36,029 nucleotides of DNA from Desulfobulbaceae bacterium (GTDB lineage: Bacteria; Desulfobacterota; Desulfobulbia; Desulfobulbales; Desulfocapsaceae): the NCBI GenBank assembly GCA_008933635.1, contig WBUQ01000032.1, forward strand, positions 1 to 36,029, read 5' to 3'. The number at the start of each line of letters is the position of its first letter. Positions within the stretch are counted from its first letter, which is position 1. Position numbers and translations under genes: made by a program. Below the pieces are notes generated by a model, which worked only from the letters and a program-made list of their open reading frames with translations, ran no database searches and had not been told where the DNA came from. Positions 16,826 to 25,654 of the stretch are shown here, one piece after another.

Positions 16826-17713
16826 TCACTCGGCCGGCAGATCCCAGACCGTGCCGAGGCAGTGAAGGACCGCCTGCACAAGGGGATCGTCCGCTCTCCG
16901 GGCGGGATAGGCAAAACTCAGCGGAACGGTGCCAATGGATTCCGGCCACAGGGACACGGCTCCGTTCCTGAATGCCTCGACCGCCTCGTCTTCGATCATC
17001 ACCGTCAGCCCGACGCCCGAGGCCACCAGAGAGCAGAGGACAGCCTCATGATCGGCAACAACGGCCTGCCGCGGGGACAATCCCCTCTCGGAGAAGCAGG
17101 CACCGGCGATCCGGCTGAACAGACAATGGTCCGGCGTCCAGATCCAGGGCAGATCGGCGATCTCCGGCCAGCCGGCCCGGTCGATCCGCTGCTGCCACGA
17201 TGCGGGGCCGACGACTCGCAGCCGGAAATCCCGCAGATGCTCCGTCCTTACCTCTGGCAGTTCCGAGGCGCCGTAGATGAAACCGCCGTCGATTTCCCCC
17301 TCCCTGATCTCCCTCACGATTTCCCAGCTCATGGCCTGGCGGAATTCGCAGCGCATCTCGGCAAACCTTTTCCGCAGCGCTGCAGTCAGCTCGGGCAACC
17401 GGACAAAACGCGGCTCGACATGGACGGCCAGACGGACCTTGCCGGCAACCGAACCGGAGAGGGCCCTGGCATGCAGCTGCAGGTCGTCGGCTGCCGCCAG
17501 GACATGCAGGGCTCTGGCCCGCAAGGCCTCACCCGCGGCGGTCAGGCTCATCCCTCTGGGCGTGCGGAAAAAGAGCGCCACCGCCAGCTCATCTTCCAGG
17601 GCCCTGATATGGGCGCTGACTGCCGGCTGGCTGATATGGAGACGTTCGGCGGCCCGGGTCAGGTGTCTCTCCTGAGCCACTGCCACAAACGTCCGCAGTT
17701 GATAGAGTTCCAT
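16826..17713 (-). CDS. LysR-family transcriptional regulator
   Basis: The 295-residue protein has the LysR N-terminal winged helix: MELYQLRTFVAVAQERHL, then TRAAERLHISQPAVSAHIRALE, where the recognition helix lies. The remaining 200 residues form the two-lobed effector domain. The length and order are typical of the family. It is divergent from the C_GCAxxG_C_C protein gene at 17973 with 259 bp between them, the usual layout for a LysR regulator and its target. The 205-bp space after it separates it from the kinase. The effector is not evident. The start ATG has only a weak ribosome-binding site. Confidence 0.95.
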   Translation of the reverse strand: MELYQLRTFVAVAQERHLTRAAERLHISQPAVSAHIRALEDELAVALFFRTPRGMSLTAAGEALRARALHVLAAADDLQLHARALSGSVAGKVRLAVHVEPRFVRLPELTAALRKRFAEMRCEFRQAMSWEIVREIREGEIDGGFIYGASELPEVRTEHLRDFRLRVVGPASWQQRIDRAGWPEIADLPWIWTPDHCLFSRIAGACFSERGLSPRQAVVADHEAVLCSLVASGVGLTVMIEDEAVEAFRNGAVSLWPESIGTVPLSFAYPARRADDPLVQAVLHCLGTVWDLPAE

Positions 17714-17714
17714 T

Positions 17715-17776
17715 CCGATCAGTAAAGGTGAAGGGGTTGATCCGATACTGCGATTGGCTTTTCACTGCCGATCACT
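17715..17776. repeat. Three CCGAT direct repeats in the LysR/C_GCAxxG intergenic region
   Basis: CCGATCAGT (17715-17723), CCGATACTG (17742-17750) and CCGATCACT (17768-17776) occur in the same orientation at 27- and 26-bp spacing, just upstream of the LysR start. In addition GTAAAG follows the first copy, and its complement CTTTAC follows the third. They may be regulator contacts. The region up to 17972 also holds GC-rich dyads around 17878-17935 but no convincing gene. Confidence 0.3.
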
Positions 17777-17972
17777 TTACCATGTCTCCGGCAAAAGGAA
17801 AGGTCACCAACGACACGACAGGACCAGGGCGAAGAAGGGGGGAGGCAAATGGGCAGCAGCAAACTCCCGCCTGTCAGGCCTGCCTGCTGGAAGGCGTCAG
17901 GCCCCCGGCAGGAGGCGGGCCTGGCCGCGGCCGGAACTGTCAATGACCGAGATTACCCGACAAGGAGAAAAC

Positions 17973-18425
17973 ATGATGGATAACCTGGGGCGGCGGTGCC
18001 GCGAACTCTTCGAATCAGGCTGCTACTGCGCCGAATCGGTCGTGATCGCCGTCGCCGAACGGCAGGGTCTGCCGACGGACATGGCGATGAGGATGGCCAC
18101 CGGCTTCTGCGGCGGCATCTCCCGCACCGGCGGCCTGTGCGGCGCCTTGACCGGCGGCATCATGGCCCTCGGCCTGGTCGGTGGGCGGGAGTCGGCGGCG
18201 GATGACCACAAGCCGCTCTACGGCAAGGTCGCCCGCTTTATCGGTGAGTTCGAACAGCGCCTCGGAGCGACTTCCTGCAGCGGCCTGCTCGGTTGCGACA
18301 TCAGCACCGGCGAGGGGGCGAGGGAGTTTGCCTCCTCCGACCTGGAAACCCGCGTCTGTGCCGGGATAACGGAGACAGCCGGGACAATCCTGGAAACATT
18401 GCTGGCGCCGGAGGCGACGGGATGA
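17973..18425 (+). CDS. C_GCAxxG_C_C family putative redox-active protein
   Basis: The 150-residue protein belongs to the family named for its cysteine pattern. Cysteines occur in GCYCAESV (about 21-24), in GFCGGISRTGGLCGALTGG (about 50-65), in ATSCSGLLGCD (about 105-112) and in RVCAGI near the C-terminus. The GGLCGALTGG core is the diagnostic motif. Members are thought to bind a metal or redox group, but no enzymatic role is settled. The start was set at the first of two adjacent ATGs because AAGGAG (17962-17967) lies 5 nt upstream. The frame is open further upstream without a better start. It lies divergent from the LysR gene and convergent to the EAL-HDOD gene. Confidence 0.88.
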   Translation: MMDNLGRRCRELFESGCYCAESVVIAVAERQGLPTDMAMRMATGFCGGISRTGGLCGALTGGIMALGLVGGRESAADDHKPLYGKVARFIGEFEQRLGATSCSGLLGCDISTGEGAREFASSDLETRVCAGITETAGTILETLLAPEATG

Positions 18426-18467
18426 CCGGGAGCAGGGGGACAGCAGGCTGCGCGGAAAACGGCTGGC

Positions 18468-19673
18468 CTAGAACTGCATCAGCGCCTCGGTAAAGGCGAT
18501 GGCGTCCAGGTACAGCCGCCGCACGCGGCCACCGTCGACGCCCAGTTCGTCCAGGGCGACGATGCAGGCCTCGACATTGCCCTGCTCGATAGCGACAATG
18601 GCCTGAAGAAACGGGGCCAGGGGGCCTGTGAGGTCGAGAAGGGCCGCCTTCATCATGGTGCTGAGCGGCAGCTGGTTGATGACGGTCTGCATCGGCACGT
18701 CGAGCATGGCGTCGAGCAGGGAAAACAGACCGAGGAGAAAGATTTCCTCTGTCATCGTCGCGTAGCCGCCCTCCTGCGCCAGCAGCTCACAGAAGCGGCC
18801 CCTGCTCACCGCCAGCCGGATCAGTTCCCCCGGTTTGTCGGTGGCGATCTCCGAAATGATGACCAGCAGCAGGAATCGCCTGATTTCCTTTTCCCCGAGA
18901 TAGACAATGGCATGACGCACGGACTCGATGGTCGTGATCCGGTAGAAATACGATGAATTGATATATTTCAGCAACTTGTAGCTGAGAGAGACATCCCTGC
19001 CGATAATGTGCTCAAGGCGGTCCAATGTCGTGCTCTTCTTGCTCACCTCGGCGAGCAGGGCAATCAGGCTGGTCTTCAGCGCCTCCAGTTCCTGGATGCG
19101 GAAGGTTTCCGGCCGGCTGAAAAAATATCCCTGGAAATATTTGAAACCCAGCCTGGCGGCCAGGTGGAATTCTTCGTAGGTCTCAACCTTTTCCGCCAGC
19201 AGCTTGACCGGAAAACGGGCGAGTCGCCGCTGGGTCTTCAAAATTTCGGCCTCCGACAGGATACGGAAATCGATCTTGATGATATCGGCGAGGGCCACCA
19301 GCGGCTCCAGCGCCAGGTCATAGACGAAGTCGTCGAGGGCGATGGTGTAGCCTGCCGCCCGCAGGCCCTGGCATGCCTTGAGGATTTCAGGAGTCGGGGC
19401 GGTGTTCTCAAGCACCTCGACGATCACCTTGTTGCTCGGGAATGTGGCGGGGACGTTCTGCAGCAGCAGTGCTTCGGTGAAGTTGATGAAACAGGGCTTC
19501 GACCCGCCGATGACCTCGATTCCCTCGGTCAGGAACGTCGCCGACAGCAGGCTGGCAGTGGCTCTCTCGCCGGACCACTCGCCTTCGTTGTCCATGCCGC
19601 GGTACAGCAGTTCATAGGCAAACAGACGCCTGTGCTCATTGAGGATCGGTTGCCGGGCGATGAAGACATCCAT
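18468..19673 (-). CDS. EAL-HDOD (YuxH-type) signalling protein
   Basis: The 401-residue protein joins an N-terminal EAL-like domain (about 1-200) to an HDOD domain (about 200-385). The EAL signature reads ELL (YELLYRG). Residues matching several metal and substrate positions are kept: Asn in FINF, Glu in VEVLEN, Asp-Asp in ALDDF, Lys in IKIDF, Glu in AEKVET and Gln in YFQGYFF. Loop 6 (DDFVYD instead of DDFGTG) is altered, which in many members goes with loss of c-di-GMP hydrolysis, so the domain may bind rather than cut the messenger. The HDOD half starts near STTLDRLEHIIGRDVSLSYKLL. It is 28 bp downstream of apbE on the same strand and probably shares its transcript. Confidence 0.9.
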   Translation of the reverse strand: MDVFIARQPILNEHRRLFAYELLYRGMDNEGEWSGERATASLLSATFLTEGIEVIGGSKPCFINFTEALLLQNVPATFPSNKVIVEVLENTAPTPEILKACQGLRAAGYTIALDDFVYDLALEPLVALADIIKIDFRILSEAEILKTQRRLARFPVKLLAEKVETYEEFHLAARLGFKYFQGYFFSRPETFRIQELEALKTSLIALLAEVSKKSTTLDRLEHIIGRDVSLSYKLLKYINSSYFYRITTIESVRHAIVYLGEKEIRRFLLLVIISEIATDKPGELIRLAVSRGRFCELLAQEGGYATMTEEIFLLGLFSLLDAMLDVPMQTVINQLPLSTMMKAALLDLTGPLAPFLQAIVAIEQGNVEACIVALDELGVDGGRVRRLYLDAIAFTEALMQF

Positions 19674-19701
19674 GGTTGTCTGCCTGGTGAACGCAATGTG
19701 T

Positions 19702-20733
19702 TTAAGGCGTGGTGCCGACCAACTTCACTCTCTCCCTGATCCCCTTTGTCATCAGCACCTGCCCGGTGGCATCGACGATCACGCCGTCCATGCCGAGCCG
19801 CTCGAGGGTGGCGAGGCCCTTTTCCGGCCCCATGACGAAGATGCCGGTGGCAAAGGCGTCGGTATCCGCCGCCGCCGGGGCAATGACCGTCACGCTGCGG
19901 CAGAGATCCTGGGGAAAACCGGTGGCCGGGTTGAGCAGATGGTGGTAGCGGATACCGTTTTCGATGAAAAAGCGCTGGTAATCGCCCGAGGTCGAGATGG
20001 CCCCGTCGGCGATGTCGATGGTCGCGAGCAGGGCCGCCTCGTCGCCTTGCGGTCGCGGGTGCTGGATGCCGACATGCCAGGGCCGGCCGTCAGGCTGTCG
20101 CCCGAAGAGTCTGATGTCACCGGCAACGGCGACAATCCCGCTTGCCATCCCCTGCTGCCGCAGGACGGCGACCGCCCGGTCGGCCGCATAGCCTTTGATG
20201 ATGCCGCCGAGGTCGATCTGCATTCCCTTGCGGTCGAGAAAGACCGTCCCGGCCTGCCGGTCAACGATGACATGCCTGAAGCCGACCAAGGATTTGGCCT
20301 CTTCGATCCGTTCCTGGGCTGGGATGGTCTTTTTGGTAAAATCCCACAGCCTGACGAGGGGCCCGACCGTCACGTCGAAGCCGCCCTCGGTCTCTTCGCC
20401 GGCACGAACCGCGGCAGAGATGACATCCAGGGTTTCCGTCGACACCTTGACCGGGGCGACACCGGCGTTGCTGTTGATCCGGCTCAGTTCGCTGTCTTCG
20501 GCATAGAAGTTGAGCAGCCGGCCCACCCGGTCAAGTTCGCGGTAGGCGGCATCCATCGCCTCCTTCGCCCGTGATTCGGAGCGTGAAACGACCGTGATGG
20601 TGACGAGGGTATAGAGCGAGGTCCGGCTTTCCCGGAACAGACGATCTTTGCGGTTGGCCCAGAAAATTGCTGCAACCAGCAGAATGCAGGTCACAGCGAT
20701 GACCGCTCCGCGTATCAGGGGATGACGTGACAT
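19702..20733 (-). CDS. apbE: FAD:protein FMN transferase (ApbE)
   Basis: The enzyme moves FMN from FAD to a Thr or Ser of target flavoproteins such as Rnf or Nqr subunits, on the outer face of the membrane. The chosen ATG gives 343 residues, with one N-terminal membrane segment (AVIAVTCILLVAAIFW) that anchors or exports it. Family signatures follow in order: ELSRINSNAG near 80, TEGGFDVTVGPLVRLWDF near 115-130, IDLGGIIKGYAADRA near 172-186, GAISTSGDYQRFF, HHLLNPATGFP, and DTDAFATGIFVMG with the Mg-binding Asp. The frame reaches a TTG at 20745. The ATG at 20733 has no strong ribosome-binding site. It follows a small lipoprotein gene by 45 bp. No target Rnf or Nqr gene lies in the window. Confidence 0.92.
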   Translation of the reverse strand: MSRHPLIRGAVIAVTCILLVAAIFWANRKDRLFRESRTSLYTLVTITVVSRSESRAKEAMDAAYRELDRVGRLLNFYAEDSELSRINSNAGVAPVKVSTETLDVISAAVRAGEETEGGFDVTVGPLVRLWDFTKKTIPAQERIEEAKSLVGFRHVIVDRQAGTVFLDRKGMQIDLGGIIKGYAADRAVAVLRQQGMASGIVAVAGDIRLFGRQPDGRPWHVGIQHPRPQGDEAALLATIDIADGAISTSGDYQRFFIENGIRYHHLLNPATGFPQDLCRSVTVIAPAAADTDAFATGIFVMGPEKGLATLERLGMDGVIVDATGQVLMTKGIRERVKLVGTTP

Positions 20734-20778
20734 GATCTGAATCAAAAATGGAACCGGCGGCAGGACGAACCCGGACCG

Positions 20779-21114
20779 CTACGGTTTCTCGAAGAAAATG
20801 TAGGAGGTCGAATAGTCGCTGAACTCGAAATAGACCTTTTTCTCGCCGGGGTCGACGGCGCCGTTGAGGTTGACATCCATCACCCCGTAACCGAACCGGT
20901 AGGGCCGCTCGCCCTTGCCATCGGTCGCCGTTGCCGTCGACAGCTTGTCGATCTTCATGAAACGCTTGATCAACTTGTCACCGGCATACACCTCGAGCAC
21001 CCCGTCGGTACCGGTCCAGTTCTGGACAGCCCGCCCGAATTTGTTCTGGGTCTCCTGGGTGCAGGAGAGACAACCGAGCAAGGCCATTGCAGCGACGATA
21101 TATTTCATGAACAT
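20779..21114 (-). CDS. Small lipoprotein of unknown function
   Basis: The 111-residue protein starts with a lipoprotein signal peptide: a short hydrophobic stretch ending in LLGC, with Cys15 as the likely lipidated residue. The mature part, about 97 residues, has a soluble beta-rich look (VLEVYAGDKLIKRF, YGVMDVN) and a DVNLNGAVDPGEK segment resembling a single calcium-binding-like acidic loop. I do not recognise the family. The ATG at 21114 has AAGGA 4 nt upstream. An in-frame ATG at 21108 would also work. It precedes apbE by 45 bp on the same strand, so a role linked to an exported flavoprotein or to envelope redox proteins is possible but unproved. Confidence 0.72.
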   Translation of the reverse strand: MFMKYIVAAMALLGCLSCTQETQNKFGRAVQNWTGTDGVLEVYAGDKLIKRFMKIDKLSTATATDGKGERPYRFGYGVMDVNLNGAVDPGEKKVYFEFSDYSTSYIFFEKP

Positions 21115-21190
21115 TCCATCCTTCCGGCAGAATCAGAACAACAGCCGGGCGACCCCTGACCGGGTGCCCGACTCCCTCTCCATTGCCGCT

Positions 21191-21219
21191 ATCCTATCCC
21201 ACAAGTCATCCCGCAACAA
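21191..21219 (-). promoter_or_regulatory. Promoter candidate for the lipoprotein-apbE-EAL/HDOD genes
   Basis: On the minus strand TTGTTG (21214-21219) and TAGGAT (21191-21196) are 17 bp apart, about 77 bp before the lipoprotein ATG. The spacing is ideal but the box matches are moderate. Confidence 0.3.
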
Positions 21220-21301
21220 GCAGTTTCCTGCGGCGGTCGACATGCCTCAGCCAGGATAACCATTGTTCGCACGCTTGTCTCTTTATTCATTTCCATCTCT
21301 A

Positions 21302-21310
21302 TGGTATGCT
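21302..21310 (+). promoter_or_regulatory. Extended -10 promoter candidate for malate dehydrogenase
   Basis: TGG followed by TATGCT (21305-21310) fits an extended -10 element, with a poor -35 (TTTATT near 21282). It lies 112 bp before the start codon, in the AT-rich part of the region. Confidence 0.33.
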
Positions 21311-21422
21311 GCCCCTACTGCCCGCCAGCTGACAGATTTCGATCTACAGGATTCAGAGATCTGAGCGGAAAATCGCTGTAACATCATTATTCAACCCTTC
21401 CCAAATGATTATGGAGGACGCA

Positions 21423-22400
21423 ATGAAATCCCCAGTACGTGTGACCATTACCGGTGCCGCCGGCCAGATCAGCTATTCCCTCATCTTCCGCATCGCCGCC
21501 GGCGACATGCTCGGCCCCGACCAGCCGGTCATCCTGCAGCTGCTGGAGATCACCCCGGCCCTCGGCGCCCTCAACGGGGTGGTGATGGAGCTCAACGACT
21601 GCGCCTTCCCGCTGCTTGCCGGTATCGTCGCCACCGATGACCCGAACGTCGCCTTCAAGGGTACCGACTATGCCATCCTGGTCGGGGCCCGTCCCCGCGG
21701 TCCGGGCATGGAACGCAGCGACCTCCTCCAGGCCAACGCCGCGATCTTTTCCGTCCAGGGCAAGGCCCTCAACGCCCATGCCAGCCGCGACGTCAAGGTG
21801 CTGGTGGTCGGCAACCCGGCCAACACCAACGCCCTGATCACCCTGAAGAACGCCCCTGACCTCAACCCCCGCAACATCACCTCGATGATGCGCCTCGACC
21901 ACAACCGCTCGCTGTCGCAGATCGCCGAGAAGGTCGGCAGCCACTCCACCCGGGTCGAGAAGATGGTCGTCTGGGGCAATCACTCCGCCACCCAGTTTCC
22001 CGATCTCAGCTACGCCACCGTCGACGGCAGGCCGGTCATCGAGCAGGTGGACAACGACTGGTATGTCAATACCTTCATCCCTGTCGTCCAGCAGCGAGGC
22101 GCCGCCATCATCAAGGCCCGCGGCGCCTCGAGCGCCGCCTCCGCCGCCTCCGCCGCCATCGACCACATGCGCAGCTGGGCCCTGGGCAGCAACGGCCAGT
22201 GGGTCAGCATGGGTGTGTACAGCGCCGGCAACTCCTACGGCATCGACCAGGATATCATGTATTCCTTCCCGATCACCTGCGAGAACGGTGAGTGGAAGGA
22301 GATTCCCGGCCTGACGGTCAACGACTTCGCCAGGGGCATGATGCAGGCGACGGAGAAGGAACTGATCTCCGAGCGCGACGCCATCTCCCATCTCTTCTAG
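21423..22400 (+). CDS. mdh: Malate dehydrogenase (NAD-type, cytosolic/Thermus-like branch)
   Basis: The enzyme interconverts malate and oxaloacetate in the cytoplasm. The chosen ATG gives 325 residues and has GGAGG 5 nt upstream. The frame's earlier ATG at 21405 lies before that site. The nucleotide-binding loop is [10 protein letters not shown] (10-19). Glu42 in LLEITP is the acidic residue that normally selects NAD over NADP. Substrate arginines are Arg92 and Arg98 ([12 protein letters not shown]) and Arg162. The catalytic pair is Asp159 (RLDHNR) and His187 (WGNHSATQ). An alanine/serine-rich stretch near 232-245 is normal for this branch. The gene stands alone between a divergent promoter region and a hairpin. 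Confidence 0.95.
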   Translation: MKSPVRVTITGAAGQISYSLIFRIAAGDMLGPDQPVILQLLEITPALGALNGVVMELNDCAFPLLAGIVATDDPNVAFKGTDYAILVGARPRGPGMERSDLLQANAAIFSVQGKALNAHASRDVKVLVVGNPANTNALITLKNAPDLNPRNITSMMRLDHNRSLSQIAEKVGSHSTRVEKMVVWGNHSATQFPDLSYATVDGRPVIEQVDNDWYVNTFIPVVQQRGAAIIKARGASSAASAASAAIDHMRSWALGSNGQWVSMGVYSAGNSYGIDQDIMYSFPITCENGEWKEIPGLTVNDFARGMMQATEKELISERDAISHLF

Positions 22401-22415
22401 GATTCTTTCCTGAAC

Positions 22416-22455
22416 GGCCATCGACCGGGAGAGCCGGCCTCCCCTGTCGATGGCC
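22416..22455. terminator. Strong hairpin after malate dehydrogenase
   Basis: A perfect 10-bp stem, GGCCATCGAC (22416-22425) with GTCGATGGCC (22446-22455), encloses a second GGGAG/CTCCC pairing. It begins 16 bp after the mdh stop and lies before the end of the convergent kinase gene. No T-run follows on either strand, so efficient intrinsic termination is uncertain. Confidence 0.55.
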
Positions 22456-22531
22456 GCCGGCCTCTCGTCCCGCCGCCGCACGCAGCCGCTTTCCTTCAGG
22501 ACAGCCCCGATTCCCGCCCGCAATGACTCCG

Positions 22532-25500
22532 TCAGAGGGCTGTCCCGCCCTCCAGCGCCCGCCGCACTGCTTCGGCCAGAGCCCGCTTGGCAAACGGCTT
22601 CTGGATGAAATGCACGCCTTCCTTCAGCGATCCTTGCTCGGCAATCACATTGGCCGGGTAGCCCGACATGAACAGGCATTTCATCCGCGGATACGCTTCG
22701 GCCAGCTGTCCCGCCAGGTCCCGGCCGGTCATTCCCGGCATGACCACGTCCGTCAGAAGCAGGTCGATCCCGCCATCATGCCCGCCGGCAACGCCCAATG
22801 CCGCAGAGGCCGAATCGGCCTCCAGGACCGTGTACCCCAGACGGCTGAGCATCGTTGCGGTCATCTGCAGGATCGTCGGTTCATCCTCCACCACCAGCAC
22901 AACCTCCCGCCCGTGCAGATCGGCAACCGGCAGCGCCGACTCCCGGGCCGGCTCCGCCGGTTCGCCGTGCCTGGGCAGATAGATCGCGAATTCGGATCCG
23001 TGCCCCGGCGTGCTGTCGACATCGATAAAGCCGTTGTTCTGCTTGACGATGCCGTATACCGTCGCCAGTCCGAGGCCCGTCCCTTCGCCAACCCCCTTGG
23101 TGGTGTAGAACGGCTCGAAGACATGGGACAGGGTTTCGCCGTCCATGCCGCTGCCGCTGTCCCGCACGGCGATCCGCACATATTCGCCGGGGACAAAGCC
23201 CTGATGGCTGGCGCAGAATTCCTGGCCCAGAATGGCGTTCCGGGTCTCCACACCGAGGTTCCCGACACCGGCGATGGCGTCCCTGGCGTTGACGCAGAGA
23301 TTTGCCAGTATCTGATCGATCTGCGAGGGGTCAATCTTCACCGGCCACAGGTCTTCGCCGGGAAACCAGGCGAGATCGATATCCTCGCCGATCAGCCGCC
23401 GCAGCATTTTCAGCATTCCCTCGATGGTCCCGTTGAGATCGATCACCCTGGGGGCGACCGTCTGCTTACGGGCGAAGGCCAGGAGCTGCCGGGTGATATC
23501 AGCAGACCTCTCGGCAGCCTGGCGCACCTCCTGCAGGTCCGCATGGATGGGCTGCGACGGATCGATCTCGTCCAGCAGCATTTCGACATGCCCGAGTATC
23601 ACGCTGAGCATGTTGTTGAAATCATGCGCCACGCCACCAGCCAGGCGGCCCACCGACTCCATTTTCTGGGCCTGCCTGAGCTGGTCCTCCAGCCGCTGTC
23701 TCCTCTTCTGTTCCCGCTTGAGCACGACGATCTGGGAGATCAGACTCGAATAAACCTCCAGCGGGCGGATGACCTCCAGCGTCGGCCTGAGGCCGGATTT
23801 CGCATCATCCACCGAAATGACCCCGATGAATTCCCCCTTCTCATCATTCATCCGGACGAAGAGATTGTCCTCGGGATGCCAGGACATAGCATCGGCAGGC
23901 AATTGACCGCTTCCGTAGACCACCGCGTCCTGGTTGAGGAGATCCTTCATGGTGTGAGGGATATAATAGCTGCACTGCCCCATCTGGATTCCCTGCTCGA
24001 ACACCTGGTCATACCAGCTTTTCCGCAGGGGGACTGCGCCGATCCTGTCGACGACTTCCTTTGCTATGCCGCCGTAGCCGATGATCTCCCTGTATGGCTC
24101 CTCCTCCTTGAACAGGGAGATGAGCACCCGCCGGAAGTCGGAATATTCGACAATCGCCTGGCTGATCTTGGAGTAGATGAGTTTTTCGTCCTCAATCGAG
24201 AGCATCGAGGCCGCAGACAGGCTGAACTGTTCCATCTGGCTGGCATAGCTGGTCAACTTGCCTTCGCTTGCCAGCAGCGCGTCCTCAGCCCGCTTGCGTT
24301 CGGTGATATCTATGCCCATCCCCATCAGGTACCGCCGCCCCTGGGACTCAAACCTGACTCCAGTTATCATGAACGGCACCTGTCGGCTGTCATTTGCCAG
24401 CATGGCGGCTTCGAAGGAATGTGAACCGGTCTGCATCACAATCTCGACGGCGGCCACCACCTCGTCCTCTGCCGCCGAGGGAATCCAGCTGGTCAGATGC
24501 CGGCCGGCCATCCCTTCCGCCCCGCATTCCGTCAGCCGCTCATGGTCCCTGTTCCAGAGCACCAGCCGGAGGTCCGGATAGGTGTAGAGAAAGAAGATGC
24601 CGGGCAGGCTCTCGATCAGGGACGAGGAGAAGAGCTGCTCCTTCCGCAGTGATTGTTCAGTGGCCTTCATCCGGGAACGGTAGGCAACCAGACAGACCAG
24701 CAGTCCCAGGGCGACGATGGTGAGGGTCATCGTCAGGACGCGGCCTGTCCGTCTGCCGAGTGCGCTGATCTCTCCCCGCACCGGCAGGCGCAGGAGCAGA
24801 GGAGACGTGTTCTCGATATCCGGCAGAACCTGGTAGAGAAAACCGCCCTGAAACTCCCTCGGCCTGCCACTCCCGGCCGCGACGAGCCGCCGGAACAGTT
24901 CCTGCTCCGGCACGGTGACTCTGCCGGCATTCCTGCTGATGAGATCGAACGGGACCTGGACCCTCCTGGCAAGGGCCTGCAGGACCGGCAGGGTGAGAAA
25001 TCGGCCCATGACCAGAACGCCGCGGGAAGGACCCTGCCCCTGCGAGTCGTACACCGGCCGGGCAGCCAGGAGGAGCAGCCCGTGATCGGTCTGCAGAATG
25101 CCCTCCAGCGGCAGTTCCTTCTGCCGGACCGGGGCGAGCAGAGAAAGGATCGGCGGTCTTTCCCCGGAGAACGGCTGGACCGCCACGTGCTTGCCGACGA
25201 CAGGATGGAAGCAGCCCAGCAGCAACTCCTTTCCCTCCCTGTCGTAGACCGCCAGCAGGTCGACCTTGCTGGTGCGCGACAGCAACGAAATATCCGGGCA
25301 GTTCGATGTGATATAGTCGCTGTTGTGATCCTCTGCGAAGGCATAGGTATCATCCCAGTTCGCCCAGTCCCCGGCCATATTCCCCAGAGTGGCGAGCTGA
25401 TTGTCCAACCCTGCCTTGACACGTTCGGCATCATCGAGGGCCTGCCGGTACTCCAGCTCATGGAAAGCCGGCTGGATGATCCGGGAATCGATCCACCAGA

Positions 25501-25618
25501 GCAGCAGCAGCACAACCACCAGACCTGAAATGACCAGGGCGACAGCCTGGAGCAGCAGCGAGCGGGAAGACACCTGGATATCTCTGTTCACGATTTCTTT
25601 TCCGGACGCGGCTTCCAT
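22532..25618 (-). CDS. Hybrid sensor histidine kinase with CHASE4, PAS, GAF-like, kinase and receiver domains
   Basis: The 1028-residue membrane protein has a helix at about 25-45, and then a periplasmic CHASE4-type domain (about 60-215; the segment DWANWDDTYAF is characteristic). A second helix lies at about 295-315. A PAS domain follows (about 335-440, ending DITERKRAE), then a GAF-like region (about 455-640). The kinase core has its phospho-accepting His in GGVAHDFNNML and ATPase boxes NLCVNARDAI, DSGSGM and GTGLGLATVYGIV. A C-terminal receiver carries its Asp in LLTDVVMPGM. The HDFNN core is typical of kinases with a fused receiver. The ATG follows AGAGG. It starts only 36 bp after the aldehyde oxidoreductase gene on the same strand, so it may be co-transcribed. 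No separate partner regulator lies beside it. Confidence 0.92.
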   Translation of the reverse strand: MEAASGKEIVNRDIQVSSRSLLLQAVALVISGLVVVLLLLWWIDSRIIQPAFHELEYRQALDDAERVKAGLDNQLATLGNMAGDWANWDDTYAFAEDHNSDYITSNCPDISLLSRTSKVDLLAVYDREGKELLLGCFHPVVGKHVAVQPFSGERPPILSLLAPVRQKELPLEGILQTDHGLLLLAARPVYDSQGQGPSRGVLVMGRFLTLPVLQALARRVQVPFDLISRNAGRVTVPEQELFRRLVAAGSGRPREFQGGFLYQVLPDIENTSPLLLRLPVRGEISALGRRTGRVLTMTLTIVALGLLVCLVAYRSRMKATEQSLRKEQLFSSSLIESLPGIFFLYTYPDLRLVLWNRDHERLTECGAEGMAGRHLTSWIPSAAEDEVVAAVEIVMQTGSHSFEAAMLANDSRQVPFMITGVRFESQGRRYLMGMGIDITERKRAEDALLASEGKLTSYASQMEQFSLSAASMLSIEDEKLIYSKISQAIVEYSDFRRVLISLFKEEEPYREIIGYGGIAKEVVDRIGAVPLRKSWYDQVFEQGIQMGQCSYYIPHTMKDLLNQDAVVYGSGQLPADAMSWHPEDNLFVRMNDEKGEFIGVISVDDAKSGLRPTLEVIRPLEVYSSLISQIVVLKREQKRRQRLEDQLRQAQKMESVGRLAGGVAHDFNNMLSVILGHVEMLLDEIDPSQPIHADLQEVRQAAERSADITRQLLAFARKQTVAPRVIDLNGTIEGMLKMLRRLIGEDIDLAWFPGEDLWPVKIDPSQIDQILANLCVNARDAIAGVGNLGVETRNAILGQEFCASHQGFVPGEYVRIAVRDSGSGMDGETLSHVFEPFYTTKGVGEGTGLGLATVYGIVKQNNGFIDVDSTPGHGSEFAIYLPRHGEPAEPARESALPVADLHGREVVLVVEDEPTILQMTATMLSRLGYTVLEADSASAALGVAGGHDGGIDLLLTDVVMPGMTGRDLAGQLAEAYPRMKCLFMSGYPANVIAEQGSLKEGVHFIQKPFAKRALAEAVRRALEGGTAL

Positions 25619-25654
25619 CCGGCCTCTCGCATAGGATGATGATCGCCCCCGCCG

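Larger units (their letters stand above)
21115..21422. other. 308-bp divergent intergenic region between lipoprotein/apbE and mdh
   Basis: No gene is supported. The region is AT-rich from 21255 to 21320 and near 21370-21415. It holds one promoter candidate for each direction and a TCAGA-GA-TCTGA dyad (21353-21364) in the malate dehydrogenase leader. Confidence 0.6.

Noticed and set aside
17719-17946. Small frames on both strands between LysR and the C_GCAxxG_C_C gene
   Set aside because: No ribosome-binding site, no motif and overlapping antisense frames of similar length. Treated as intergenic.
22120-22160. GCC-rich tandem-looking stretch in malate dehydrogenase
   Set aside because: It encodes the alanine/serine-rich helix normal in this enzyme branch and is not a DNA repeat element.
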